From positions 1 to 23,190 of the forward strand of contig JBILVO010000052.1 of NCBI GenBank assembly GCA_044370415.1: a stretch of 23,190 nt of DNA, written 5' to 3'. A program made the position numbers and the translations under genes. Numbering within the stretch: the first letter of the stretch is position 1; each line of letters begins with the position of its first letter. Below the pieces are notes generated by a model. That model made no database searches. It was not told where the DNA came from and was given only the letters and a program-made list of their open reading frames with translations. The stretch is from CAMCQY01 sp044370415 (lineage in GTDB: Bacteria > Planctomycetota > Planctomycetia > Pirellulales > UBA1268). Positions 1-7,068 of this stretch are shown here, in pieces.

Positions 1-225
1 CTGGCCGGCTGCTACGTGATGGCCACCGATGCGATGGCCGATCGACGGGCTTTCGTCCGCGGCATGTTCGACCGCATGCTCGCCGTTCAGGCCGAGCTCG
101 ACTGGACGCCCGCCAAGGTGTCGGCAGACGTCTGGAGCCGTCGCATGGCCGGTATTCTCAAGATTGTCAACGTCGCCCTGGTGCTGGGCATCATCGGCAT
201 TATTCTCTGGCGGTCGATGAAATAG
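1..225 (+). CDS. C-terminal end of a single-pass membrane protein (5' end outside window)
   Basis: The reading frame is open from the first base to the TAG at 223-225, giving 74 visible residues, so the gene most likely starts upstream of the window. The last 24 residues contain one strongly hydrophobic segment (visible residues about 51-70, ILKIVNVALVLGIIGIILW) followed by only RSMK, which is a tail-anchor topology. The part before it is amphipathic and charged. Tail anchoring together with the position before tssA would fit TssL/DotU, the inner-membrane T6SS protein that ends in a C-terminal transmembrane helix, but I see no diagnostic DotU motif in this short stretch. A GTG at 16 or ATG at 19 could start a short protein instead. 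The family assignment is open; the membrane segment is clear. Confidence 0.55.
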   Translation: MAGCYVMATDAMADRRAFVRGMFDRMLAVQAELDWTPAKVSADVWSRRMAGILKIVNVALVLGIIGIILWRSMK

Positions 226-300
226 CCCTACAGGCGGCACAATCCGACATTTTCCGGACAGAAACCGCGACGACCGGCCGCCGGAGAGGACCGCGGCGGG

Positions 301-337
301 GGCGCTCCTCGCCGATCGCATGGCATAGTAGAGCGCC
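301..337 (+). other. stem-loop in the tssA leader
   Basis: GGCGCTC (301-307) pairs perfectly with GAGCGCC (331-337) around a 23-base loop. It lies between the end of the membrane-protein gene and tssA, 46 bases before the tssA start. There is no T-tract, so it is not a classical terminator. It could be a leader structure or chance in GC-rich DNA. Confidence 0.3.
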
Positions 338-383
338 GTCACAAACCTCCCACACCCCGCGATCCTGGCGTCCGGGTGCCACC

Positions 384-1526
384 ATGCCACTCTCGTTCGA
401 GTTCGATCCCGACAGCTTCCGTCAACAGATTGCCGGCGACAATCCCTGCGGCATCGACCTGCAGGCCGACGAAGCGGGCCGCGGCACTCGCTCGACGCTG
501 CGGGATCTCAGGGAAGAGGCACGCCGCTTGGAGCGTCGCGCCGACGACGGTGACGCTTCCGAAGGGGGCTGGCCCGAGGCGGTCCCAATCTGGCGGCAGC
601 TCCGGGACCACTCGCTGGAGGTCCTGAAGACGCAGTCCCGTGATCTGAGCGTTGCGGCACTTGCCATCGAGGCTCTGTCGAGAACCGATGGTTTCGCCGG
701 CCTGACTGCCGGCTTCGACATGACGCGGGCCATGGTCGAGACCTCGTGGGCGAGTCTGTTCCCCGTTCCAGACCCGGAGGACGGGCCAGCCACCCCCGAA
801 ATGATCGTCGAGGAGCGATCGATGCCCCTGTCGAGACTCGTCGGTCTCGACTCCGAAGGGCTGCTCGTGCCCGCGATCCTGCATGTGCCACTGACGTCGG
901 ATCGCTCCGGTGGCAAGTATGGCCTGTGCCACTATCGCAGCAGCCGCGAGCTCATCAGCGAAACCGACGCCGACAAGATCCAGCTGGCCGTGTCCCGCGG
1001 AGCGACGTCGCCCGCACAGTTCAGCCAGTCCGCGCAGGCCACGCCGCTCGATTTTTTGAAGGGCAACTACCTCGACCTGACGGCTGCCGCCGCGGCATGG
1101 GAGGCCCTGTCCAAAGCCGTCGCCGATGCCTCCGAAGGCAAGGCCGTCGTGCCGGCTTCGCCGCTGCGATCGCTGTTCGAGGAGTGCGAGGTCGCCATGC
1201 GGGTGTTTGCGCCGCAGGCGATTCCCGAGTCGGCTGCTCCTGCAGCCGACGCCACGGACGGGACGGCTGCGACTGGCGATGCGGGCACCGACGCCTCGGG
1301 CTCCCCGGCCGGACGCGAGGAGGCCTTCCGGCAGCTGGAGAAGATCGCGGCGTATTTTGAGCGGCACGATCCCCACAGCCTGCTGGCCACCCAGATCCGC
1401 AATGTGGTTCGTCTGGGCAGGCTGCCACTGGCCGATTACTACAAGGAACTGATCGCCGACGGGTCAGCCCTGCAAACGCTGTTCAAGTTCGTCGGCATCG
1501 AAACGCCACCGTCTTCTGGCGGCTGA
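384..1526 (+). CDS. tssA: type VI secretion system protein TssA (ImpA)
   Basis: TssA primes polymerisation of the sheath and inner tube at the baseplate and stays at the distal end of the growing tail. The 380-residue protein has an ImpA N-terminal domain: NPCGIDLQ near residues 19-26, then a helical stretch with the TALAIEAL-like segment LSVAALAIEALSRTDGFAGL and WASLFPVPDPEDG. A low-complexity Ala/Asp/Gly linker (about residues 285-310) follows. The C-terminal helical domain carries FRQLEKIAAYFERHDPHSLL and LGRLPLADYYKELI, as in TssA proteins that finish with a short multimerisation domain. The ATG at 384 is preferred because the N-terminus is family-like from there. It precedes tssB by about 340 bases and is probably in a separate transcript, since a promoter lies in between. 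The last codons and stop lie inside a 13-base tandem repeat. Confidence 0.9.
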   Translation: MPLSFEFDPDSFRQQIAGDNPCGIDLQADEAGRGTRSTLRDLREEARRLERRADDGDASEGGWPEAVPIWRQLRDHSLEVLKTQSRDLSVAALAIEALSRTDGFAGLTAGFDMTRAMVETSWASLFPVPDPEDGPATPEMIVEERSMPLSRLVGLDSEGLLVPAILHVPLTSDRSGGKYGLCHYRSSRELISETDADKIQLAVSRGATSPAQFSQSAQATPLDFLKGNYLDLTAAAAAWEALSKAVADASEGKAVVPASPLRSLFEECEVAMRVFAPQAIPESAAPAADATDGTAATGDAGTDASGSPAGREEAFRQLEKIAAYFERHDPHSLLATQIRNVVRLGRLPLADYYKELIADGSALQTLFKFVGIETPPSSGG

Positions 1527-1553
1527 ATCTGGCGGCTGTATCTGGCGGCATGT
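1515..1553 (+). repeat. three 13-base tandem repeats covering the tssA stop codon
   Basis: The units are TCTGGCGGCTGAA (1515-1527), TCTGGCGGCTGTA (1528-1540) and TCTGGCGGCATGT (1541-1553). The first holds the tssA stop TGA (1524-1526). The next two repeat the last codons outside the gene with small changes, and a further TGA follows at 1553-1555. Confidence 0.85.
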
Positions 1554-1628
1554 GACTCCGCGGGGTCAGCATGACCAGCGGTCTGTGCGGCTCGAGCGCG
1601 CCCACCCTTTCCGTGCGAATCCCACGTG

Positions 1629-1656
1629 TTGACAGTCGCGGGATTTCGACTACGAT
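1629..1656 (+). promoter_or_regulatory. sigma70-like promoter upstream of tssB
   Basis: A perfect -35 hexamer TTGACA (1629-1634) is followed after 16 bases by TACGAT (1651-1656), a good -10 match. It lies in the 336-base non-coding gap between tssA and tssB. Initiation near 1663 would give a leader of about 200 bases before the chosen tssB start. The downstream genes tssB to tssG are all co-oriented and closely packed, so this could drive the whole sheath and baseplate operon. Confidence 0.6.
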
Positions 1657-1745
1657 CATGCAGGGTTTTTCGGCACCTTGACGCCATCCAGACAGAGGCC
1701 ATCCAACACCGGGCGGCAGGCGGGCTTCCTGTTCGAACGGTGGCT

Positions 1746-1784
1746 GGACAAGGGTGCTGTTGAGGGTGCTTATTGACCCTGTCC
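1746..1784 (+). other. stem-loop with a duplicated GGGTGCT motif in the tssB leader
   Basis: GGACA-A-GGG (1746-1754) can pair with CCCTGTCC (1777-1784), with one bulged A. The loop contains GGGTGCT twice (1752-1758 and 1764-1770, period 12), each followed by TTGA. The same GGGTGCTT core is the repeated unit after the tssC stop codon. The remainder of the 1554-1862 gap shows no convincing gene. Confidence 0.45.
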
Positions 1785-1862
1785 GGCATCTCGTCCTTCG
1801 CGCAGCCTCCCTACCACATCTTCACCGGCCCGCCATCTGGTCGTGGCCTCGGAGAATCGCCC

Positions 1863-2435
1863 ATGCCAGAGTCGGTGCACTCGAAATTGACACGGGTTCG
1901 CAAGCCCCGTGTGCACATCACGTACGAGGTCGAGACCGAAGGGGCTGTGGTCGTGAAGGACCTGCCCTTCGTCGTCGGTGTGATGGGCGAGTTCTCGGGA
2001 AATCCCACCGAACCGCTCAAGCCGCTCAAGGACCGGAAATTCGTCTCCATCGACCGCGACTCGTTCGACGAGGTGATGCGGCGGATGACGCCGGGACTGG
2101 AGTTTCGCGTGGAAAACACGCTGGCCGACGACGGCAGTGAGATGCCCGTCAAGCTCAAGTTTTCGTCGATCGAAGACTTCGAGCCGGCCAACGTCGTCGA
2201 GCAGGTCGATCCGCTCCGCAAATTGCTCGACACCCGCAACCGTCTCCGCGAACTGCTGAGTGCGGTGGACCGGGCCGATGGGCTCGAGTCGGAACTGGAG
2301 AAGATCCTGCAAAGCGACGAGCAGATCAAGAAGCTGGCTGGTGAAATGGGCATCACGGCCGCGAAGGACGCGGCCGGCGGTGCCGCTCCCGATGGATCCA
2401 ACCCTGACAAGAATCCTGAAGGGGGTGCGGCATGA
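1863..2435 (+). CDS. tssB: type VI secretion system contractile sheath small subunit TssB (ImpB/VipA)
   Basis: TssB pairs with TssC to form the cytoplasmic contractile sheath that drives the Hcp tube outward. The 190-residue product shows the family signature near its start: RVHITYEVETEGA (about residues 16-28), then LPFVVGVMGEFSG (34-46) and a region matching KPLKDRKFVSIDRDSFDEVM. The usual family length is about 160-190. The frame is open 30 codons further upstream (to 1773), but that extension is not family-like, and the ATG at 1863 has a CGGAG about nine bases upstream, so it is preferred. The last four bases (ATGA) overlap the tssC start, implying translational coupling of the two sheath subunits. 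The C-terminal tail is Ala/Gly/Asp-rich and probably flexible. Confidence 0.95.
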   Translation: MPESVHSKLTRVRKPRVHITYEVETEGAVVVKDLPFVVGVMGEFSGNPTEPLKPLKDRKFVSIDRDSFDEVMRRMTPGLEFRVENTLADDGSEMPVKLKFSSIEDFEPANVVEQVDPLRKLLDTRNRLRELLSAVDRADGLESELEKILQSDEQIKKLAGEMGITAAKDAAGGAAPDGSNPDKNPEGGAA

Positions 2436-3943
2436 GCACGGGAGCGGAATCACAAGGTGCGGCACAGGGCGGAGCCGCATCGACGCAGGCGGCAGGCAGC
2501 CTGCTCGACCAGATCACGCAGCGGATGCCCAAGGCGGTTGAGAAGCCCCGCCGCGATGAACTGATTCGCTCGCTCGTCGAGGAATCGATCAAGGGCACCG
2601 TCCGCTTCGACAAAAACGTCTCGAAGACGATCAACAGCGCGATTGCCGCCATCGACGTGGTCATGTCGAAGCAGTTGGCCGCCATCATGCACAACGAGGC
2701 CTTCCAGAAACTGGAGGGGTCGTGGCGTGGACTGCACTATCTCGTGCAGAATTCCGAGACCGGCGCCCAATTGAAACTGCGGGTGCTCAACGTCTCCAAG
2801 CGGGAACTTTTCAAGGATCTCGACAAAGCGATCGAGTTCGACCAGAGCCAGGCCTTCAAGAAGATTTACGAGGCGGAATTCGGCTCCCCGGGTGGCGAGC
2901 CCTACGGCGCGCTCATCGGCGACTACGAGTTCACGAATCATCCCGAGGACATTGACCTGCTCACGAAGATGTCGCAGGTCTCGGCCGCGGGCTTCTGTCC
3001 CTTCCTGTCGGCTGCCGACCCGGCCCTCCTCGGGCTGGAGAGCTTCGAGGATCTGTCGAAGCCTCGCGATCTGGAAAAGATCTTCCTCGACGAGTCGTTC
3101 ACCAAGTGGCGGAGCTTCCGCGATTCCGAGGACTCCCGGTTCGTCACGCTGACGATGCCGCGCAGTCTTTCGCGGCTCCCGTATGGCAAGAACACGAAGG
3201 TCGTCGACGCCTTCGACTTCGAGGAGGTCGATCTCGACGAGCACGGCAACTCGAAGCCGGTCCCCCACGAGAACTACGCCTGGATGAACACGTCCTACGT
3301 GCTGGGCGCCCGCCTCACCGACGCCTTCGCCAAGTTTGGCTGGTGCACGGCGATCCGCGGTGCGGAGAATGGCGGCAAGGTCGAGGGTCTGCCGACCCAC
3401 GTGTTCATGGCCGACGACGGTGACAAGGCGCTCAAGTGCCCGACTGAGATCGCCATCACCGACCGTCGCGAAGCCGAGCTCTCCAAGCTCGGCTTCCTGC
3501 CGCTGTGCTTCTACAAGAACACCGACTACGCGGTGTTCTTCGGCTCGCAGACGACACAGAAGCCCAAGAAGTATGACCGTCCGGAGGCCACTGCCAATGC
3601 GGCCATCTCGGCACGTTTGCCGTACATGATGGCTACGTCCAGGATGGCGCACTTCCTAAAGGTGATCGCCCGCGACAAGATCGGCTCGTTCATGGAACGG
3701 CAGGATTGCGAGGATTGGCTGAAGCGCTGGATCGCCAACTACGTGACGACCGATCCGAAGCCGTCCGACGAGATGAAGGCCCGCTATCCGCTCGCTGAGG
3801 CGGCCATCAAGGTGGAGGAGATTCCGGGTGCCCCGGGCAGCTACAACGCCGTGGCGTGGCTGCGTCCCTGGCTCCAGATGGAAGAACTCACGACCAGCAT
3901 GCGGATGGTGGCGAAGATACCGGCGTTTGCCAAGGGTGCTTAA
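2432..3943 (+). CDS. tssC: type VI secretion system contractile sheath large subunit TssC (ImpC/VipB)
   Basis: This is the large sheath subunit of 503 residues, the normal length for the EvpB/VC_A0108 family. Diagnostic stretches are SWRGLHYLV (about residues 97-105), LRVLNVSKRELFKDL, the acidic FDQS segment, PYGALIGDYEF, and SRLPYGKNTKVVDAFDFEE in the centre. The C-terminal part has ARLPYMMATSRMAHFLKVIARDKIGSF and the final handshake region ending in LTTSMRMVAKIPAF. The N-terminus holds SLLDQITQRM, similar to the N-terminal helix that in VipB is known to be recognised by the unfoldase ClpV; that role here is inference. It overlaps tssB by 4 bases. The stop TAA lies at the first unit of a 16-base tandem repeat. 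Confidence 0.96.
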   Translation: MSTGAESQGAAQGGAASTQAAGSLLDQITQRMPKAVEKPRRDELIRSLVEESIKGTVRFDKNVSKTINSAIAAIDVVMSKQLAAIMHNEAFQKLEGSWRGLHYLVQNSETGAQLKLRVLNVSKRELFKDLDKAIEFDQSQAFKKIYEAEFGSPGGEPYGALIGDYEFTNHPEDIDLLTKMSQVSAAGFCPFLSAADPALLGLESFEDLSKPRDLEKIFLDESFTKWRSFRDSEDSRFVTLTMPRSLSRLPYGKNTKVVDAFDFEEVDLDEHGNSKPVPHENYAWMNTSYVLGARLTDAFAKFGWCTAIRGAENGGKVEGLPTHVFMADDGDKALKCPTEIAITDRREAELSKLGFLPLCFYKNTDYAVFFGSQTTQKPKKYDRPEATANAAISARLPYMMATSRMAHFLKVIARDKIGSFMERQDCEDWLKRWIANYVTTDPKPSDEMKARYPLAEAAIKVEEIPGAPGSYNAVAWLRPWLQMEELTTSMRMVAKIPAFAKGA

Positions 3944-3993
3944 ACATCAGGGTGCTTGAACTCAGGTGTGCTTGAACTCAGGCGTGCTTGACC
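3934..3993 (+). repeat. four 16-base tandem repeats starting at the tssC stop codon
   Basis: GTGCTT recurs at exact 16-base steps (3936, 3952, 3968, 3984). The first is the end of tssC (GGGTGCTTAA); the next three read GTGCTTGA within TCAGGNGTGCTTGAAC-like units. The array fills most of the gap to the second tssC. Because 16 is not a multiple of three, the successive TAA/TGA stops fall in all three frames. Confidence 0.85.
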
Positions 3994-4036
3994 ATCAAAC
4001 CCAGCTTGCCTGAATCCCTTGCCGGCGCTGCACATC

Positions 4037-5677
4037 ATGGCTTCTTCGCCAACGGGCCAGCCCACATTCGGCGGACCTTCGGCGACCATGCTGTCTGCGG
4101 CGTCAACCGAGGCATCGCCCGCGTTCGTCAGCGGACGTTCCGGCCATGCACCGTTGCCGACGTTTTTTCGCGAATTGGCCGTCGCGTCCGATGCGCCGGC
4201 AGCGTCGGCAGCGGGTGCATTGCTCGCCGCCAGCACGCCGGCCGAGGTGCTGCGGGCCTGGGCTGCGGCCCGGGTGGCGGCCGGGGAGCGGATTTCTCGG
4301 GATGAACTGGCGATGCGGGTTGGCGAAGACATCGCCGTCATCGACGACGTGCTCTCCCGCCAGACCGATGCGATCCTGCACCACGCTCGATTCCGGTCGC
4401 TCGAGTCGTCGTGGCGCGGTCTCGAGTGGCTGGTGAAGCAGGCGGCGACCGCCGACGCCTCGGGCGATGGCAGCGGTCGCGTGGAAGTACGGGTGCTCAG
4501 CGTTTCCAAGCGCGAATTGGCCCGCGACCGCTCGAGCGCGGTGGAATTTGACCGCTCCGTCCTCTGGCGCAAGGTCTACGAGGAGGAGTTCGGCACCGCC
4601 GGCGGCACGCCCTTCGGGATGCTCGTCGCCGATTATCACTTCAGCCACCATCCCGACGACGTGAACCTGCTGACCGGGCTGACGGAGGTGGCGGCCGCCT
4701 CGTTTTCGCCGTTGCTCGCGACGCCGGCACCGGAACTGATGGGCATCGATTCCAACTCCCGGTTGAACACGTTCGTCGACCTCAAGATCCACCAGTCTGG
4801 TCCCGACTTCGTGAAATGGCGGGCGTTGCGGCGCCGCGAAGAGAGCCGATTTCTGGGGCTGCCCTTGCCACATGTCCTGGGCCGCCTGCCCTACGACGGC
4901 TGGGTCGGGCAGCAGCGTGTCGAGGCGTCGTTCGAGAAGTCTTGGGCCGAGCGTGGATTCCGCTACCGTGAAGAAGTCGACGGCCCCGGCCCCGGCAACC
5001 GGCTCTGGATCAGCGCCATCTGGCCGCTGGCCTCGGTCGTGCTGCGGGAGTTCGGCCGCACGGGCTGGTTTGCGGACATCCGCGGCGGCTCCCGCGGGAT
5101 CGAGGGTGGCGGGGTGGTGGATGGCCTCCCGGTGGAAGGCTTCGACGGGTTCCATCTTGAATCGGCGTCCCGCGGACCGACGGAGGTGCTCGTCACTGAT
5201 TCGACGCAGGCGCAGCTCGACGAGGCCGGGCTGATTCCCCTGTGCGGCACCGGGCCTGACGGACGGGCCGTGTTCCATTCCAATGCCTCGCTGCACGAGC
5301 CGGAGAAATTCGATTCGCCGATCGCCACGGCCAACGCGCGAATCTCGGCGATGCTGCAATACATGCTCTGTGTTTCCCGGTTCGCCCACTACCTCAAGGT
5401 GCTCGCCCGTGACCGGGTTGGATCATTCGTGGAGCCGGTCGATCTCGAGACATTCCTCAACGAATGGATCAATGACTACGTGACGCCCGACGACCAGGCC
5501 TCCGCGGAGGTCCGCGCCCGGCTGCCGCTGCGGGCCGCGAGCGTGGAGGTGCGGGAAGAGCCGGGCACGGCCGGAGCCTACCGCGTGATCATGCGGCTCC
5601 AGCCCCACTTCCAACTCGATCAGATCGACGCCACGCTCAAGCTCGTGACCACGATCCACCGCAGCGAGCAGCGGTAG
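4037..5677 (+). CDS. second TssC-family sheath protein (ImpD/TssC40-like)
   Basis: The 546-residue product is a divergent TssC paralogue: SWRGLEWLVKQA, VRVLSVSKRELARD, VEFDRSVLWRKVYEEEFGTAGGTPFGMLVADYHFSHHPDDVNLL, VLGRLPYDGW, and near the C-terminus ISAMLQYMLCVSRFAHYLKVLARDRVGSF. It starts with about 45 Ala/Ser/Pro-rich residues, unlike TssC. Tandem tssC-type genes are known from imp loci (impC/impD, tssC41/tssC40), with the first paralogue pairing with TssB. A regulatory or structural sheath role for this one is inference. The start is ATG 4037; TTG 4019 would add six residues and neither has a strong ribosome site. A 60-base gap with a small stem-loop leads to tagJ. Confidence 0.88.
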   Translation: MASSPTGQPTFGGPSATMLSAASTEASPAFVSGRSGHAPLPTFFRELAVASDAPAASAAGALLAASTPAEVLRAWAAARVAAGERISRDELAMRVGEDIAVIDDVLSRQTDAILHHARFRSLESSWRGLEWLVKQAATADASGDGSGRVEVRVLSVSKRELARDRSSAVEFDRSVLWRKVYEEEFGTAGGTPFGMLVADYHFSHHPDDVNLLTGLTEVAAASFSPLLATPAPELMGIDSNSRLNTFVDLKIHQSGPDFVKWRALRRREESRFLGLPLPHVLGRLPYDGWVGQQRVEASFEKSWAERGFRYREEVDGPGPGNRLWISAIWPLASVVLREFGRTGWFADIRGGSRGIEGGGVVDGLPVEGFDGFHLESASRGPTEVLVTDSTQAQLDEAGLIPLCGTGPDGRAVFHSNASLHEPEKFDSPIATANARISAMLQYMLCVSRFAHYLKVLARDRVGSFVEPVDLETFLNEWINDYVTPDDQASAEVRARLPLRAASVEVREEPGTAGAYRVIMRLQPHFQLDQIDATLKLVTTIHRSEQR

Positions 5678-5683
5678 CCCGGT

Positions 5684-5700
5684 CACAACCACTCGTTGTG
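5684..5700 (+). other. small stem-loop between the second tssC and tagJ
   Basis: CACAAC (5684-5689) and GTTGTG (5695-5700) pair perfectly around a five-base loop, seven bases after the upstream stop. There is no run of T after it, so it is at most a weak attenuator or mRNA-stabilising structure. Confidence 0.35.
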
Positions 5701-5737
5701 GGTACCATTGTTTGCTTCCATTCGGAGGAGTCCACAT

Positions 5738-6529
5738 ATGGAAACGGTGAGGGAACTTCTGAAGTCGGGCAACCTGGCGGCGGCCATCGATGCCATCACT
5801 TCCAAGGTGAAATCCGCCCCGACAGACCTGGACGCCCGCTGGCTGCTCTCGGAGTTGCTGGTGGTTTCCGGCCAGAACGATCGGGCCGACCAGCAGCTCG
5901 ACGCCCTGATGAATCTCGAGCCACGGGCCTCGGTGACCGCCGTCCCTGTGCGGCAGCTGCTGCGGGCCGAGGCGGCGCGGCGCCAATTCTTCGAAGAGGG
6001 CCGCGTGCCGGAACTGCTCGACGGTGCCGACGATGCCATCCGCGCCCGTCTCGAGGCGTTCGTGCTGCTGCGGGCCGGCGACCGGGCCGGCGCGGGCCGG
6101 ATCGTCGAGCAGGCCGAGAAGGATCGTCCGGCACTGGCCGGAACGATGGGCGATCGCGGCTTCGGCGACTTTCGCGACCTCGACGACATCACCGCCGGGG
6201 TGTTCGAGGTGTTGACCCACACCGGGAAGTATTACTGGATCCCGATGCATCGGATCGACTCCATCGAATTCGTGCCGGCTGAGCGGCCGCTCGATCTTGT
6301 CTGGCGTCAGGCCCACATGGTGGTCCGCGACGCGTTCGAAGCCGACGTGCACCTGCCGGCGGTCTACGGCACGCTCCAAGGCAGTGACGACGCATCGCGA
6401 CTCGGACGTCGGACGGACTGGCTGGGAGAAGATGGCGAGGCCGTGGTCGGCGTCGGCAGACGGGTGTTCGTGCTCGACGGGGAAGACACGATCGACATGA
6501 TGGATCTCCAATCCCTGCGGTTCGGCTGA
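5738..6529 (+). CDS. tagJ: type VI secretion system accessory protein TagJ/ImpE
   Basis: TagJ (ImpE, HsiE1) binds TssB and is thought to help ClpV recycle contracted sheaths. The 263-residue product begins with a helical, TPR-like half: VRELLKSGNLAAAIDAITSKVKSAPTDLDARWLLSELLVVSGQNDRADQQLD. An acidic linker follows, then the ImpE C-terminal domain with FRDLDDITAGVFEVLTHTGKYYWIPMHRIDSIEF and DLVWRQAHMVVRD, and near the end LGRRTDWLG. The ATG at 5738 is chosen because CGGAGGAG at 5723-5730 is an excellent ribosome site seven bases upstream. The frame extends 14 codons further, but those are not family-like. Its place between the tssC genes and tssE matches impE in imp-type loci. Confidence 0.92.
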   Translation: METVRELLKSGNLAAAIDAITSKVKSAPTDLDARWLLSELLVVSGQNDRADQQLDALMNLEPRASVTAVPVRQLLRAEAARRQFFEEGRVPELLDGADDAIRARLEAFVLLRAGDRAGAGRIVEQAEKDRPALAGTMGDRGFGDFRDLDDITAGVFEVLTHTGKYYWIPMHRIDSIEFVPAERPLDLVWRQAHMVVRDAFEADVHLPAVYGTLQGSDDASRLGRRTDWLGEDGEAVVGVGRRVFVLDGEDTIDMMDLQSLRFG

Positions 6530-6564
6530 TTGTCCCGGGCTGTTCCTCCGCCTGATTCCCCGCC

Positions 6565-7068
6565 ATGCCAACCCCTCTTTCCAACCGCGAACTGTTGCTG
6601 CCCAGCCTGCTCGATCGGCTGTTCGACGACAGCCCGGAGCAGTCGACAGAACCGCTCTGGCACGAGGGAATGGTGCTGAAGGTGATCAAGCGGGGCCTCT
6701 GCCGGGATCTGCAGTATCTGCTCAATGCGCGGCGGCCGCTCGACCATATACCGGAGCAATACGCGGAGCTGCGCACGTCGCTGCTCAACTTCGGCCTCCC
6801 CGATCTGCAGAGCCTGGAAGTCCGTGAGGATTATGAGCTCTCCACGATCTGCCGTCGGATCGAGGAGGCCATCGCGGCCTTCGAGCCGCGCCTGCGGCAT
6901 GTCCACGTGGTGCCTCGGCTCGACGGCCAGGACCGGCGGCCGATCGACCGGCGGCTGCGATTCATCATCGAGGCGGAGCTTGTCGTCGAGCCGCTGCGCG
7001 AGTCGATCCGGCTGGTCTCATCGCTCGATTCCGGCAGCGGTGACTTCGTCGTGGAGGGATTGACGTGA
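6565..7068 (+). CDS. tssE: type VI secretion system baseplate subunit TssE (gp25-like)
   Basis: TssE is the gp25-like wedge component that links the baseplate to the first sheath ring. The 167-residue product shows SLLDRLFDD near residues 12-20, then a VIKRGLCRDLQYLLNARRPL segment, YAELRTSLLNFGLPDL (the conserved S-x-LNFGLPDL turn of the family), RRIEEAIAAFEPRL, and a C-terminal strand region RLRFIIEAELVVEP. The length is normal. The gene starts 35 bases after tagJ, and its end overlaps the tssF start by four bases (GTGA, 7065-7068), indicating coupled translation of the two baseplate proteins. Confidence 0.94.
   Translation: MPTPLSNRELLLPSLLDRLFDDSPEQSTEPLWHEGMVLKVIKRGLCRDLQYLLNARRPLDHIPEQYAELRTSLLNFGLPDLQSLEVREDYELSTICRRIEEAIAAFEPRLRHVHVVPRLDGQDRRPIDRRLRFIIEAELVVEPLRESIRLVSSLDSGSGDFVVEGLT

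Noticed and set aside
1678..1776. Possible 32-codon gene in the tssB leader
   Set aside because: Only a TTG start, no ribosome site, no recognisable content, and it ends inside the repeat-bearing stem-loop.
4103..5389. 428-codon open frame antisense to the second tssC, and similar antisense frames opposite tssA, tssC and the degenerate GspE-like gene
   Set aside because: Typical antisense frames in high-GC coding DNA with His/Arg-rich, low-complexity products.
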